From: Juglans regia
Taxonomy: Eukaryota; Streptophyta; Magnoliopsida; Fagales; Juglandaceae
DNA length: 64,000 bases
Assembly (NCBI RefSeq): GCF_001411555.2
Contig: NC_049916.1
Span: 21,917,558 to 21,981,557 of the forward strand
Reading direction: 5' to 3'
The notes below the pieces were generated by a model, which was not told where the DNA came from, did no database searches, and worked only from the letters and a program-made list of their open reading frames with translations. Shown here piece by piece: positions 11,700 through 23,997 of the stretch; positions within the stretch are counted from its first letter, which is position 1; each line of letters opens with the position of its first letter. The position numbers were made by a program, and so were the translations under genes.

Positions 11700-14600
11700 G
11701 TTAGGGAAAAGATAACGAGTTTTATATTCTCAACAAAATAGATTCCTCCATTTGGCCTTTGATCCGATTAGATGGATTGTCTGTCACGTCTCATGTTGAG
11801 TATATTGTTCATCTAAGAAATTCAGCAGAGACGTTGGGATACTTTTGTATGAATGATGGTTGGTATATATACATAAGATCTCGTATTATTTACTATTAAT
11901 TATAAGGACTTCAATTAGTTCCAATTAAACCATCGACTAGAACGTCGCTTAAGTTTGAGCTTTCCTTTACAAATTATGTTATATACAATCATTTTTATGC
12001 ACAAAATTGCGCATACCGCTAAGGGTATAACCAGTTCGGTCTAATCCAGTTTTGAATAAAATTTAGGACCGTATTGATATATATCAATTTTATATTTTTT
12101 TAAACAGATTACGCCTCAATTACTCTTATAAACAGATACCTTCAATTTTACCAGTTTTAAGTCCAATCTAGTCCAATTTTTTGATTTTTTTAAAATATAA
12201 AAAATATATAATAAAATATTATTTCTTATGATAAAATGTTATTAATAATTTAATATATATTTTATGTTTAAAGCATATGATCATTTAATTTTCAGCTTTA
12301 AGATTAAATTTTTATTTTATAAATTAGAAAAATATTATCTTATATATAATTATATTAATAACATATAATTAAACAAATTACAAATGTTCATATTTAAGAT
12401 TAACATTTCATGTTATAATTTATAAGTTATAATATGAAATTACTTCGTATATGATATATAATTATATATTATATATAAAACTTATATATAAGAAATATTT
12501 TATATAATATATTAAATTAATTTTTATATATATATTTCTTCCAGCCGATCCGATTCGGTCCAATCCGGTTCCCAAAACTAATAAACCATTAAAGTTAAAA
12601 TCTCTTATACCTTGATTTCTTAACAATAAAAATTATTCGTTAATTGTTAAGTCGAAACTCAAATTTTACGTTTGATATTATCCAAATTTATCGATACTTC
12701 TTTACGAGTATATGTCTACATAACTGCTTATTCCTCTAATTATTGGAGCCTGTCTGATATTCAAATACTTTGATATAGACATATCTCTTTTTCTTTTACT
12801 TGTTTGATCTATGTTTTTAACCATTATGCTCCAAACTTTAGGTAAATGATGAAACGAAATGCATCATTTCATCACTCTTTTTTTTTCTGTAGTCATTTTC
12901 GCTTGTTTTCCTCTCCCACCCAAAACAATCTAATTTCCTTCAGAATGCCACGAAATGCATCGTTTCATTTTTCATCGTGGCACACCATGTCATTTTTGTG
13001 CGAAATGATTGTGCAAAAATGAATATTTTTTAAGCTTTTCCTTCATTTTAAGTTTTACAAAATATATAATTCTTATCAACAGTTTTCGTATAAGAGTTAT
13101 GTTATACTTCTATTTCACTTGTCATGGTATGTATCAATTATTAGATTAATTCTAATTTTTTAAAATAACTAATTCAATAATATATAAACAATATTGCATG
13201 AGGACAATAAAATAACGGACCACTGAGGGTGGTGGCTCAATAGTTAATGAGTTTGTCATTGGGCACTAGGTCTTAGGATCGAATTTCGCAACAGGAAGCA
13301 CTCATAGTTATTGGTGATCCATTGGTTCATGGACCATTAACGTTCTCATGAGGCTAGAGTCTGACTATAGCTCAAGTTCGACTTGTAGAGAGTGCTTGCG
13401 ATTCTTGTGATCTAAACCCCTTCTATATGGTTCTTCAGCAAATTGAGTGCTATTATGATCACATTCTGATAAAGAATTTATATCTGGTCACTCCTCCAAC
13501 TCTTTTAGCGAAAAAAACAATTGATTATAGTTAAGATTTTACTATATATCAATCACTATTTATTTTCATACTTAATAATTTTTTTTATAAAATATAAAAT
13601 TTTTTTTATAAAATATAAGATATATAGTGTAAATGAGAAGAATAATTAACATAACTCTCGTCTTTATTGCTGCACATTATAGTTTTTCTTTCATGTCACC
13701 ATCACACTGGTCCACCGATAGAGTGACCACTGTGGGTAGGTAAGGGTGATGTAAACCGTATAGAGCCAACGTGAGAGGACAGCGTACTTTGGAAGAGCCG
13801 TATATTTCTTTCATCTCCTTACTCCCTAATACAATAATGCTTTCCAATTTCATTAAAAAAAAATTATTACTTTCGCCAACTTCCAACGGTCTAGCTTTAG
13901 ATATTATTATTTATTCCAAAAATAAAAAATAAAAACCGCATTGTTAAGTGTACTTCGTTCCATTTTCACGTGCTCAGCCTATATAAAGTTAGCGGCTACT
14001 GTATAAAGGATGATTTTAGGTTGTTTATATGTTTTTGACTTAAATATTCTCTATAATTAGTAGCTATGGAAATAATTTATAGGAATTAATTAAAACGTGG
14101 CCATTAGATAATATTAAAACGTTGTGGGTGGGTGGGTCCTTATTCCTTACTAACTATTTAAAATATCATATAAAATCCACACAAAATTACATAATTAATT
14201 ATAAGAGAAAATATAAATAGCAGCCTACTGTGCATATCAGCTACCGCATACTCTCTCTATTGAGTGAAAAAAAAAAAATTTACTTATAATGTACTGGGGC
14301 TTCCGACTGATACGCAGTATAATTCCAATTATAATATACCGTTGGCTTGAAGAGTGAGAATTTTGTAATTTGTATGCATGATTGAGAACATTCGATTTGA
14401 ATCCCTCACCATCCATAAAAATTATTTAGATTTTACTCACTACAACGATTTTAATGGCTCAATATCGAGTACCCAACTAAATCAAGATTTGGGTCTACAT
14501 CTAGTGAGAAAATTATCAGATATATGTTGCTTTGATCTATTTATTTATTCATTTTAATCGATATGATCCTTCTAATAATATTGATATTTTAAATTAAATT

Positions 14601-15362
14601 ATGTCACATAAGTAATGTTTGGTGTAAAAGTTTAAAAATAGAATACTTCTTTATATAATAAAATATAGACTACATAGTTAGTAATATTTTTAAGAGATGA
14701 AAGCCAAATGATTATTATTTTATATAGACGTGGGCAGTTCGAATCTAATTATTCTATTTGGAGACCGGACTTTATACTATATGGTCCAAATGACCTTGAC
14801 CAAGCCAAACTACCGAACCAATATCAAATGCCTAAACCTTTAATTATTAAAATACATATAAGCAAAACTATTTATTAAAAAAAAGAAGCAAAACTATAGT
14901 GTTGATCTTCTTTTAATTGACATGGGATGATCAGCAAACTATCATTTTCGATAAAAAAATAATTTATACAAATTTTAAATAGATAAATTTTATATAAATC
15001 ATTGTAAAAAAATAGATCTTATTTTAAAAAAATATAAAAAAAATTATTATTTATTAATAAAACTTATTATTTTATATAAAATTTATCTATTTTTATATCT
15101 AATATTACTCTTTTCGATATCAAGCACATCCCCAACGCATGACGTTCCAATTGCCTAAGGTCTCGTTTGCCTAAATAGTACTGTCGAAGTCTTGACAGAT
15201 TGGATGGATGTCTCTGTTCCTCTGGGTTGTTGTTTTTCTTTATTGGTTTGTATATTTGACGCAACGGAGTAGAAGATAGAAAGACTGCGAATTACTCGCA
15301 CCAACACAAAGATCAGACCAACTCAGAGACATACAGAGTCACAGACGTACCGATCTCCGAGG
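11700..15362. other. Intergenic DNA between the head-to-head peptidase and GT47 genes
   Basis: This is AT-rich DNA without a supported gene. It holds a repeat relic around 12020-12590 bounded by GTTCGGTCTAATCCAG and GATTCGGTCCAATCCGG words, a SINE-like unit near 13210-13470, a second relic near 14725-14830, and a foldback-like AT-rich element near 14930-15110. The GT47 promoter must lie at its right end, but I see no clear TATA box. Confidence 0.6.
13210..13470 (+). mobile_element. tRNA-derived SINE-like element
   Basis: A box A-like GTGGCTCAATAGTTAATGAG is followed about 40 bp later by a box B-like GGATCGAATTTC. A non-coding tail of about 170 bp follows. Plant SINEs have this Pol III promoter layout. 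No clear poly(A) tail or target duplication is seen, so it is probably old. Confidence 0.45.
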
Positions 15363-17826
15363 ATGTACGGGAAAGCCACGCTTTCTCTCGTTTTCGTTCT
15401 CCTCCTTCTATTCTCGTACTCCATCTTCATGGGGACCGTCGATTTTAGATCCTACTTCTTTCCTCTGCTGCAGTCACCCGCTGGTGCGCGCCCACTCTGT
15501 GCACCCAACCCGCCTCTCCGGGTCTACATGTACGATCTCCCTCGCAGGTTCAACGTGGGCATGCTGAACCGCTGGAACCCGGACCAGACCCCGGTGACGG
15601 GCGGTAATTGGCCGCCTTGGCCCAAGAACTCGGGCCTGAAAAGGCAGCACAGCGTGGAGTACTGGATGATGGGCTCGCTTTTGTATGAAGGAGACGGTGC
15701 CGAGGAGAGAGAGGCGGTTAGGGTTTCGGATCCGGAAATGGCTGACATATTCTTCGTGCCGTTTTTCTCTTCGTTGAGCTTCAATACCCACGGGCATGTC
15801 ATGACGGATCCGGAGACCGAGAAAGATCACCAATTGCAGGCACGTGATCGGTTTGATTGAGGTTACTTATTTTTGGGTAAATATTTGTGTTAGCTACTGA
15901 TCTAAGTTTTGGAGAATTCGAAAAATGGGCATTGAGTTTTATCGTTAATAGTATTGAATCGGTTGCTTTTGCTTAGTTCTTGAGTGGTTTTATAACTTCC
16001 TAATGATCTCTATTATGCACCAAAATGAAGGAAAGGAGTCCGTGGGGAGAAAACCCTATGATATATAGCGGTGTAGCGCAATCATTTGGTAGATTTTACT
16101 TATAATTTTTTCTTTTTTTGCGTGTCTTCTTTTGGTTGAACTAAGCTTGATTGTATAACACTTGAAATCATTTGCTCAATTTGCTAAAGAACTGATCTGA
16201 GCAGTGTGCTTAAGTTGCTAAATCTCTTGGACACTGAAAAATATTGCCAACGTTTGTAGCATTATATTCTTGGATGAAATAAAAGTAGCTAATTTTAGAT
16301 TATATGGATAGATCAGGTATTTTTATGCAAAATTTGGATCCCCCCCTTCCAAGTCATTTATCAGAACTGACATATTGAACCGGTTGTGTGATCAGGAACC
16401 CACAGGTTGTATCATGTGTATCTTTGTTTACAGTTCAATATTTTTCAAATGCTACCCCCTTTTGAAGTTATGTATTTTTGTTTACAGTTCAGTATGGGTT
16501 CCTTCTGATTTCAGATTGATTTACTGAAATTCTTGCGGCAATCCAAGTACTGGCAACGGTCTGGAGGCAGAGACCATGTGATTCCTATGACACATCCCAA
16601 TGCATTCAGATTTCTGCGAGAACAAGTAAATGCATCTATTCAGATTGTTGTAGATTTTGGACGCTACCCTAGAACAATGTCAAATATAAGCAAAGATGTG
16701 GTGGCCCCATATGTGCATGTTGTGGATTCATTTACTGACGATGACACTACAGAACCGTTTGAATCACGTACAACACTTATTTTCTTCCGTGGGAGGACAT
16801 ACAGGAAAGATGTGCGTCAGTCTGAATCTTGTTTGCATGAAAGACAATGTCTAGTTCTTAATCTTTACAAAAATTTACTTAATTAGCACAAATATTGTCA
16901 TGCTGCAGGAAGGAATTGTTCGTGTTAAATTGGCAAAGATATTGGCTGGTTATGATGATGTTCATTATGAGCGGAGTGTCGCAACAGGTGAAAATATAAA
17001 AGTGGTATGTGGTGCTAACCTATGAATGATATTTTGTTTGCATGTATTGGTCATAGAATTTGGATATTGCATATTATTTCTGTCCATAAGAGATCACCAG
17101 TTGTAATGTCCTCATCAGTCAATGCTTCTTCCTGACAGTAGAAAGATGTAGTGATTTTGTGAAAGAGTATTTTAATTTTTATTTATTTTTCATTGTAATT
17201 ATGAATTTAGCCCAACTTCCTGATACATAGCTTAGTTCTTATAACTACTCTCTGAATATCTGGATACATGTTGCTAGATGGATAATATAGCATTGTATAT
17301 TGTTTGCGGCATATGATATCTAACATTGACCATGGAAATTCCTCAACTTAATTGCATACTTTCCTGTCTCCCTTACTCCTTTATTCTTCTGCTGTACCAG
17401 TCTTCGCAAGGAATGCGCTTGTCAAAGTTTTGTCTGCATCCTGCTGGTGACACGCCTTCATCTTGTCGCCTGTTTGATGCCATTGTGAGCCACTGTGTTC
17501 CTGTCATCGTAAGTGATCAAATTGAGCTCCCGTTCGAGGATGAAATTGACTATGCCCAATTCTCAATATTCTTCTCTTTCAAAGAGGCATTGAAACCTGG
17601 CTACATGGTTAATGAGCTTCGGAATTTTCCAAAAGAGAGATGGATTGAAATGTGGAAGCGGCTTAAGAACATCTCCCATCATTATGAATTCCAGTACCCC
17701 CCAAATAAAGAAGATGCTGTCAATATGCTATGGAGGCAGGTAAAACACAAGCTTCCTGGAGTCAAACTTGCTGTACATAGAAGCCAGAGGTTGAAAGTCC
17801 CAGACTGGTGGCGGAGGAGAAGATGA
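15363..17826 (+). CDS. GT47 exostosin-family glycosyltransferase (ARAD-like)
   Basis: Four coding exons, 15363-15839, 16515-16811, 16909-17004 and 17401-17826, total 1296 bp and give 431 residues, the usual size for this clade. Residues 5-24 are a hydrophobic signal anchor typical of Golgi type II transferases. The exostosin domain follows with [46 protein letters not shown] and FRGRTY. The C-terminal nucleotide-sugar region is [19 protein letters not shown], then [15 protein letters not shown]. Such enzymes build plant cell-wall polysaccharides in the Golgi, but donor and acceptor cannot be read from sequence. The first intron has a GC donor (CAG/GCACGT). The nearest GT downstream would shift frame and give an immediate stop after the acceptor. 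The divergent neighbour is the M28 peptidase. As I recall, Arabidopsis At1g67410 and At1g67420 are the same pair of families. Confidence 0.95.
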
Positions 17827-19040
17827 TTTAAGAAGCCGGCTTTTGTGATTTTGTATATCCATAATCATTTCATCATTTATAATGACAACTTTCAAAGGGA
17901 AAGAACCAAAGCTAGTTACAAACCACAATAGGTCAGTTAAATCCAGAGGTTGACATGTTTTTCTTGTGGTTTGGTTCACTACACTGAATGACACGCTCCT
18001 CTGTCCACATATTTTGGTGACATTCTTTGTGTTAAAGAAAAAATTGAAGAGCTTGGGTTGGCGCTGGTGTTTCTGACTTTAAAGAGTGCAGAAGTTAGTT
18101 CCTAATATGTAATCAGAAGAATTGTTTGTACATTTGCAGACTCGGATTAGGTGGTTTCACAGAAAATGAGAGGGTCTTTGACTTGCTTTATTGTGTGGCC
18201 TTCGTTTTGTGGTAATGGACGAGCATCAGCTCGATAGAAATGCTACATACATGGAATTTAACGTAATCTGAGGAAACTATGCATTTTTTTTTATATAGGC
18301 TATCACAACGCGTATCAGCTTTATTACCAGGTGTTCTTAGAAGGGATGAAGATTTATGTTTCTTCAATTGACCTGCAAATATATCATTTCCTCCTTCCTG
18401 CAAAACTGGATGAAAGTGGAAAAATATGATGTGCAACGGATACAAGTAATTCACTGAAAAGTTCATTAGATCATGTTTGTGGGGTTGCGGTACGAGTAGT
18501 AAAAAGTGTTTTTAAAATTTTTTTAATAGAAACATCAGATTATTTGTATGTTATGTATTAAAATATTTTAAATCTCAAATAAGTTAAAAAATACATTTGA
18601 AAAAACGCATCAAAATGCTTTTCTGAATAATGCGTAATGTAATTTGAATATTAAAAAGACTGTTAATGAACGAAAATACTTGTATAACTTTAAGATAATT
18701 ACAACTTTTAAACTTTTAAGAATATGGTTATAATCTTTAAAAATTCAAATAATCGTTATTTCTACCTTATAAATCACTTTTTTAATTTGCTTCCGAAATA
18801 ACATGTTTGAAAGTGTTTTAAACATATAGTTACCAAATAGTAAATAACTTTTTAATAGCAGAAGTTATTATTTAAGGTATAAGTTTAAAATTATAAGTAA
18901 TATTTTCCACCGAAATCTCAACAGACATGCACTTACAGTGTTTCCATGTTCAATATATACAACTACAGATACACCTGAATTTTTCCTTGTATATGTTAAT
19001 TTTTCCTTGTATATGTTAATGGCATCATTCAAATTTCAAA
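17827..19040. other. GT47 3' UTR and AT-rich intergenic DNA
   Basis: The first part (to about 18250) is probably 3' UTR. The rest is AT-rich with no gene. A 20-bp unit, AATTTTTCCTTGTATATGTT, is repeated twice in tandem near 18978-19020. Confidence 0.5.
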
Positions 19041-19249
19041 CTAGAGATCGGTGTCTCAATCACAAACGTACAGGGCCAAGTTTGCATTCATAAACCAAGT
19101 GAACAGATGCCCCTCTCCATGGCTCTTTCAATCTGCATAGATTCTCTCGTTCCTTCTCACAGAAGTATCGCCTGCTGATAAGGCAGCTCATCTTACCTGC
19201 GAAACTCTCAACTATTTTTCTCTTCAAAGCAAACTTGTTCCATGGCTTT

Positions 19250-19520
19250 TTACCCAATAGTCCGGACTATGGATCTCGAGTAAAACATTGCAAACAAAAC
19301 GCCTCCAGAATCCAAACTCTCGCCATTTGGGGCCGGACACTGAGCAACACAATTCATCGGGTATGCAATTTCAGATCCCAAGATCTCCTTTGAGAGAATG
19401 GCCATGCACTGCAGTCTGACAGGAACACAGTGGCTCACAATGGCATCAAACAAATGGAGATTGATGCCAATGTAACAAATGGCTTGTGGTGGGAATCCAA
19501 TCCTGTTGGAACCTGATTCA
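19250..19520 (-). pseudogene. Chimeric fragment with a short copy of the GT47 last exon
   Basis: On the minus strand, an open frame contains TTTGATGCCATTGTGAGCCA followed by CTGTGTTCCTGTC, identical to the GT47 exon at about 17473-17505 ([12 protein letters not shown]). Identity ends after about 35 bp, and the following sequence is unrelated to GT47. A possible upstream exon, beginning ATG GCT TTC TCT CAG on the minus strand near 19711, ends at a GT donor (CCAG/GTTTGT) around 19663. I do not recognise the protein. It looks like a scrambled insertion rather than a working gene. Confidence 0.4.
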
Positions 19521-19736
19521 ACGGATTAGCCCAACAAAAAACTAGAAAATATCATATAGCTAAATCGCTAGATTACCAAAAATTTTCACTCCCCAGTATA
19601 TAAATAGAAACAAAAACCAGGAAAAAAAAAAAAACAAGAGAACAACTAGAAGAATACAAACCTGGTGATTTGAGCCCAGAAAACGGAGAAGATAACTGAG
19701 AGAAAGCCATGGATGGAATTTGGGAAAGGAGAAAAA

Positions 19737-19786
19737 AAAATTTGGACCATTTCTCGATTTGTGCGTGTCATCCTTGCGCAGGGGCC

Positions 19787-19818
<32 letters not shown>

Positions 19819-19838
19819 TCGGATGTCCCCGAAGGGAC
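19737..19838 (-). ncRNA. U6: U6 spliceosomal snRNA, copy 1
   Basis: The minus strand starts GTCCCTTCGGGGACATCCGA and contains the U6 core words ACGATACAGAGAAGATTAGC and CCCTGCGCAAGGATGACACG. It ends GAAATGGTCCAAATTT, followed by a run of T (19732-19740) that serves as the Pol III terminator. Length is about 102 nt, as in other plants. The ACAGAGA box and the AGC triad are intact. U6 is the catalytic-core RNA of the spliceosome. The upstream elements are at the right positions, so this copy is probably active. Confidence 0.95.
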
Positions 19839-19893
19839 GCTCTTGTCTTCGCTCGTTTGCGCTTATTAACGTTTAAAATGCCATGTAACTAGA

Positions 19894-19904
19894 CAATGTG
19901 GGAC
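19894..19904 (-). promoter_or_regulatory. Upstream sequence element (USE) of U6 copy 1
   Basis: The minus strand reads GTCCCACATTG, one base off the plant USE consensus RTCCCACATCG. A TATA-like TTAATAAG lies at 19862-19869, about 30 bp before the start. The USE-TATA gap is about 24 bp, the short spacing known for Pol III plant snRNA genes. Confidence 0.85.
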
Positions 19905-20052
19905 TCAGTTTGTTCCCAACTAAAAGGCCCGTTTCGTTGGTTAGGCTTTTGGTGGGTTGGTCTTCCACGCATCAGTCGTTACTGTTCACCAATCTCAATC
20001 TGCTTATGATATCTGTATGAATGCTGAGTAGTGATGACAGCTGGGTCTGCCG

Positions 20053-21270
20053 TTAGTATAAATTTATCTTTTTATTTTTTATATTATTTTAATATATTTA
20101 GATATTTAAAAAATAAATATTAATACGTTAAAAATTACTTTCTTAATCATTAAATAAAAAAAAATTAAATATATAAATAATCAAAATGAGAAGATAAACT
20201 TAGATGACATACTAATATTTCTTAATTACTAAACATCAATCTATACTTTAGTTTAAAAAACAACTACAAAATAATGAAATAAAAATAAATTTACATACAT
20301 AATAAGCAGCAATACTAGCATTGGTTTTATCAAAAATCTAACTAAATGTAAAATTTAATGAATTTCATCAAAATAGAGTTGTATTGGATTAATCAAATAG
20401 ATAAATGTAAAATTTTAAGCTACAGTAAATGTAAAGGTTTATTTAAATTTGAAGGTCTACTATTCATTCATCAAATCTATTTTTATTCACTTTTAATATC
20501 CAAGATTTTTTTTATTCACGTTTAATCTCCAACCGTCTTGTAATAATAATGTAAGAATCAAATTAAATTATTAATCAATATATGATTAGTGTAATTGTAA
20601 AATATATAAAAAAATAAAAATATTTTTATTAAAAAAATAATATTATATTATTATTTTGATGAATTCAATGGCTAATTCAATATGGAGTTATGGTTAGAAA
20701 AGTTTTAGATTTATAGAAATAATATACTTTTCATCAAACTTTAAAGATAACTTTGATGAAACCAATGCCAATGCTCTAACAAATATGTATCTTATAAAAC
20801 TGTACTTATTTCTCACAACTTTCATATACTAATTGATAAGTTGTTCCACGAAACTCTTTGATATCAAAATACCATCTGGAAAGAAGATTTGGTATCATTG
20901 CAATAGTTTGAATATATAAAATTAATATTCACATAACTAAATTCTAAAATTCAATTTAAAATTGATATCAAACTTTAATTTCCCATCATTTGATTATCAC
21001 AACTAATTTTTTTTATTAGTTTTTCAGGAGAGAATAAGATTCTTTCTATTTCCTTTGATAATGGATAGTACTGTGAAGCATGAAATATTTCAGTTATTGT
21101 ATTTATAAAAATGATTAGATTATTTAAGTAAAATTACCAAAACTGTCATTTTATGCATTTTAAGTGAATGGAGAGAGAGTAGTCTCAGCCTTTTCTGACT
21201 GCGTAATCCTAAGAATCAAGACGAGTTGGCAATACTAAAATCAAGTCAAAAGTATTTCGCTCCTTTACAT
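20053..21270. other. AT-rich intergenic DNA with a small TIR element
   Basis: An element at about 20053-20212 has matching ends (TAGTATAAATTTATCTT and AAGATAAACTTAGATGACAT) and looks like a short MITE. The remainder is AT-rich, with no gene seen. Confidence 0.5.
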
Positions 21271-21589
21271 TAATGCGATGGTCATATGTACAAAACAGTG
21301 CAAAGCAACGATGCATTCCAAATTCAAACCCACCAAAGCAATCGCAAATGGGAAATGGTAAACCAAGCTATTTTACAACTTTGCATTCAAGCAATGTTCG
21401 TATGTACAGAACCGTGTGCAAAGCAACTCTGCAATCAAACGGAGCACTCTCCCTTTCCATGGCTCTTGAAGTTCTTCTCCTGTGATTCCTCTTTCACTTC
21501 AATGTCATCTGCACCATCACGTTTAGAAAACTTTACTGCTAATCACAAATTTTCCTTCTCAAATATAGTCCAGAATCTGACTTCGAATC

Positions 21590-23240
21590 TCCTTCGACTA
21601 CCATGGCTACAAAGTCTACAAACACCACTACAGCGCATTCCTGGTTGGTCATTTAATGGCACAGTTTGGCATTTAATTCAAGGTCCTCAGACCTCATCGC
21701 CAGGATATGGCATGTGGTGCAGTTGGGTCAGGGTGACAACTACAGGAAGTACATGGACTCATCCTTGCTCCTGGGAGCGAAGACTGTTCCAATAATGTTA
21801 CTGCTGTAAGCGTCTTGACTTCTGATTTCTGAAGGATGGGTTTTTCCTTTCAATGTTGTGGGAATGAACTGTGGGAGAGCCATGCCTGCTACTTTCCTGG
21901 TTGAGATTAAGAAGCGCTCGTTAACCTGGAATTCCAAAGCATATCAAACTATATACTACCACAGGAAAGTGAAAGTGCACACCCGTGGTGGATACATTCC
22001 TCATAAAAAAAGTTGGGACAACATGAATTGGCTACACAGGTACGTAATTTTCGACTCTGCAATATCAGGGTTTGATGTGGGCTGTAATTTTCGCGATTAA
22101 ATGGAGGAAATGCACCATGTATACAAAATAAAATGGCAATCAAATAAGAACAGAAAAATGTAAAAGAAAAAATGAACAGCAGAGAATCAGAATAATATAA
22201 AGAAGCTTAAATTAATCGCTAGAATCATCAAAACTCTTGAGCAGTTATCTAATCTACAGGAAGGAAAACCAATGAATCTTATACTATCTTTTCCTATGTG
22301 AGCAACTATCATGATTTTTTTTCTCTTTTGAAAGAAATTCTAAATCTGAAGTAATTTGAAGAAATATGGCACACCACAACTCCATAAGCATGGTCAACAT
22401 CATGAATATTGACGAGCAAATCTACTTCCACGTTCAAACCAAACCAAAACCAAAGTGTTGCATAGCTAAATCTTTGGTTCTATCCATCCGTTCACTTAAT
22501 TTTCTTTTTTCTCTTCCGATTTTTTGGCCAAACTTACTGAATATGATATCCTTAGTTGGGCCAACATTATTCCTTAGCAGCTTCTAAAATGCTAAGAGTA
22601 TCCCATCTACAAAATTAATTGGTTAAAGCACATTCTTAGAAAACTAGTCAGAACAAGCACTCGTACCTAAAAAACTGCTTGTTTATAGAGTCAGATTAAA
22701 CCTTAAATCTTTGTGGAAATTTAGCACACGAACTAAAACTACATGAACCACAAGCGGCACCAAGATTTGTGTGGATGCTAGATTGACTATCTAAAGCAGA
22801 AAAAAGACCATCAAACTGGAGCTCAATAACCACTCCAGCAATGGTCGTGAAATGCATCTACTCCGCACACGACTTGGTTCCCGAAGGTAGGGCAGCAATT
22901 GAGATCAACTCAGCGGGTCCATCTGGAATCCTAACCAGACCAATGCTCACAAAGGGTTCAACCCATTCTCTGGAATTCACAATGGGGGACACTAATGCCT
23001 CGTGTGTGGGAAATTTTCACAGTTTGGGGCCTTGGGCCAGAGCAGGAGAGATCATTTGGAACTTTACAATGACAAGTTACGGCAATGGTTCCTCCTATAA
23101 TCACTCTATGACATTCAAGGCAGACTCAAGTGCAACTCCCATCAGTTTATTGAGCTTCAATTAGAGACAAAGAGGTGATCGTGTTTTGCGGGCCTGTGAG
23201 TGAGAATGTCATGCCTCGCTCTCTCTGGGTTAAGGCCAAA
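21590..23240 (+). pseudogene. Broken DUF642-family (cell-wall protein) gene
   Basis: Family-like segments occur in order but in different frames. IPGWSFNGTVWHLIQGPQ lies near 21640-21695. After a one-base shift come VVQLGQGDNYRKYMDSS and, near 21770-21830, APGSEDCSNNVTAVSV, which ends at a stop. Near 21864-21900 is ELWESHACYFP. A C-terminal half at 22841-23162 has DLVPEGRAAIEIN, LEFTMGDTNASCVGN and SMTFKADSSATPISLLSF. An in-frame TAG follows at 23162-23164, and beyond it VFCGPVSENV, the family's conserved cysteine motif. DUF642 proteins are secreted cell-wall proteins. The frameshifts and the stop mark this as a relic. The family call is from memory of its motifs, so moderately sure. Confidence 0.62.
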
Positions 23241-23829
23241 ACTGAAATTTGGGGTCCTATTTTTGCATTACATTGCCACCATCATGCAAGTAATTCGGTA
23301 GATCTTTGGTACCGAATTATGAATGAAAAAATTATGAGAGGCTTCTGATTATTTAGCACCAAAGCTTGAAAAAGGAAAATAACACAAAAAATGGTTGAAA
23401 ATTACCCGATAAAGTTTTAAGCCAGTCTAAATGCAATCCCCAAGTTCCAGGTAGCTACATATATGGTGTGTGCGCACCTTCATTACGAACACAGCTACTG
23501 AAAAATGAAAAGAAGATTTTCACACCTTCAAAAACTACTTAAACGTTAAAGACATTCCAAGCTTCAATTTTAAAGAATATCAACTATCAGGACTCGGAAT
23601 TTGAAAATCACGACTCCGCCCAAAAACCTAAAGAAGAAACCATCCTTACAGAAAAGAAACCCTAGTTTCAGTAGGACTTGCCGGGAATCCCAAAAGAAGA
23701 GAAAAGTCCCAGCTTTACTTCCGCGCACAAGCACAACAACCGCAGCGGAATCCATATAGGCGCAGCTTGATCGGAGAGAGTGTACATTGCTGCAAAATCA
23801 GAGAGCAAAATTTGGGAAAGGAGAAAAAA

Positions 23830-23879
23830 AAAATTTGGACCATTTCTCGATTTGTGCGTGTCATCCTTGCGCAGGGGCC

Positions 23880-23911
<32 letters not shown>

Positions 23912-23931
23912 TCGGATGTCCCCGAAGGGAC
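23830..23931 (-). ncRNA. U6: U6 spliceosomal snRNA, copy 2
   Basis: The transcribed part matches the copy at 19737-19838. It starts GTCCCTTCGGGGACATCC, contains GATACAGAGAAGATTAGCA, and ends CCAAATTT before a T run (23824-23833) that acts as terminator. Both copies are on the minus strand, about 4.1 kb apart. Confidence 0.95.
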
Positions 23932-23986
23932 GATCTTGTCTTCGCTCGTTTGCGCTTATTAACGTTTAAAATGTCATGTAACTAGA

Positions 23987-23997
23987 CAATGTGGGAC
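23987..23997 (-). promoter_or_regulatory. Upstream sequence element (USE) of U6 copy 2
   Basis: GTCCCACATTG occurs at the same distance from U6 as in copy 1, with a TATA-like TTAATAAG at 23955-23962. The USE-TATA spacing is again the short Pol III type. Confidence 0.85.

Larger units (their letters stand above)
19726..20075. repeat. Duplicated U6-bearing block, copy 1
   Basis: From GGGAAAGGAG through U6 and its promoter to GCCGTTAGTATAAATTTAT, this block is almost identical to 23817-24155. The few differences include CGCTCTTG versus CGATCTTG just upstream of U6, AATGCC versus AATGTC, AAGG versus AAAG, and a 3-bp insertion near GCTGAGTAG. Confidence 0.9.

Noticed and set aside
15474..15833. 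119-codon minus-strand open frame
   Set aside because: Antisense to GT47 exon 1, which is GC-rich and has clear family similarity in the other strand.
19060..21500. Possible wider duplication between about 19070-19160 and 21390-21490
   Set aside because: Both contain CCATGGCTCTT and similar words, but the match is too short and broken to claim homology by eye.
23570..23755. Minus-strand frame starting [16 protein letters not shown]
   Set aside because: It looks vaguely like a first exon, but no family match or downstream exon was seen, so it is not called.
23780..23969. Two short plus-strand open frames over U6 copy 2
   Set aside because: They read the complement of a structural RNA; the U6 match explains the sequence fully.
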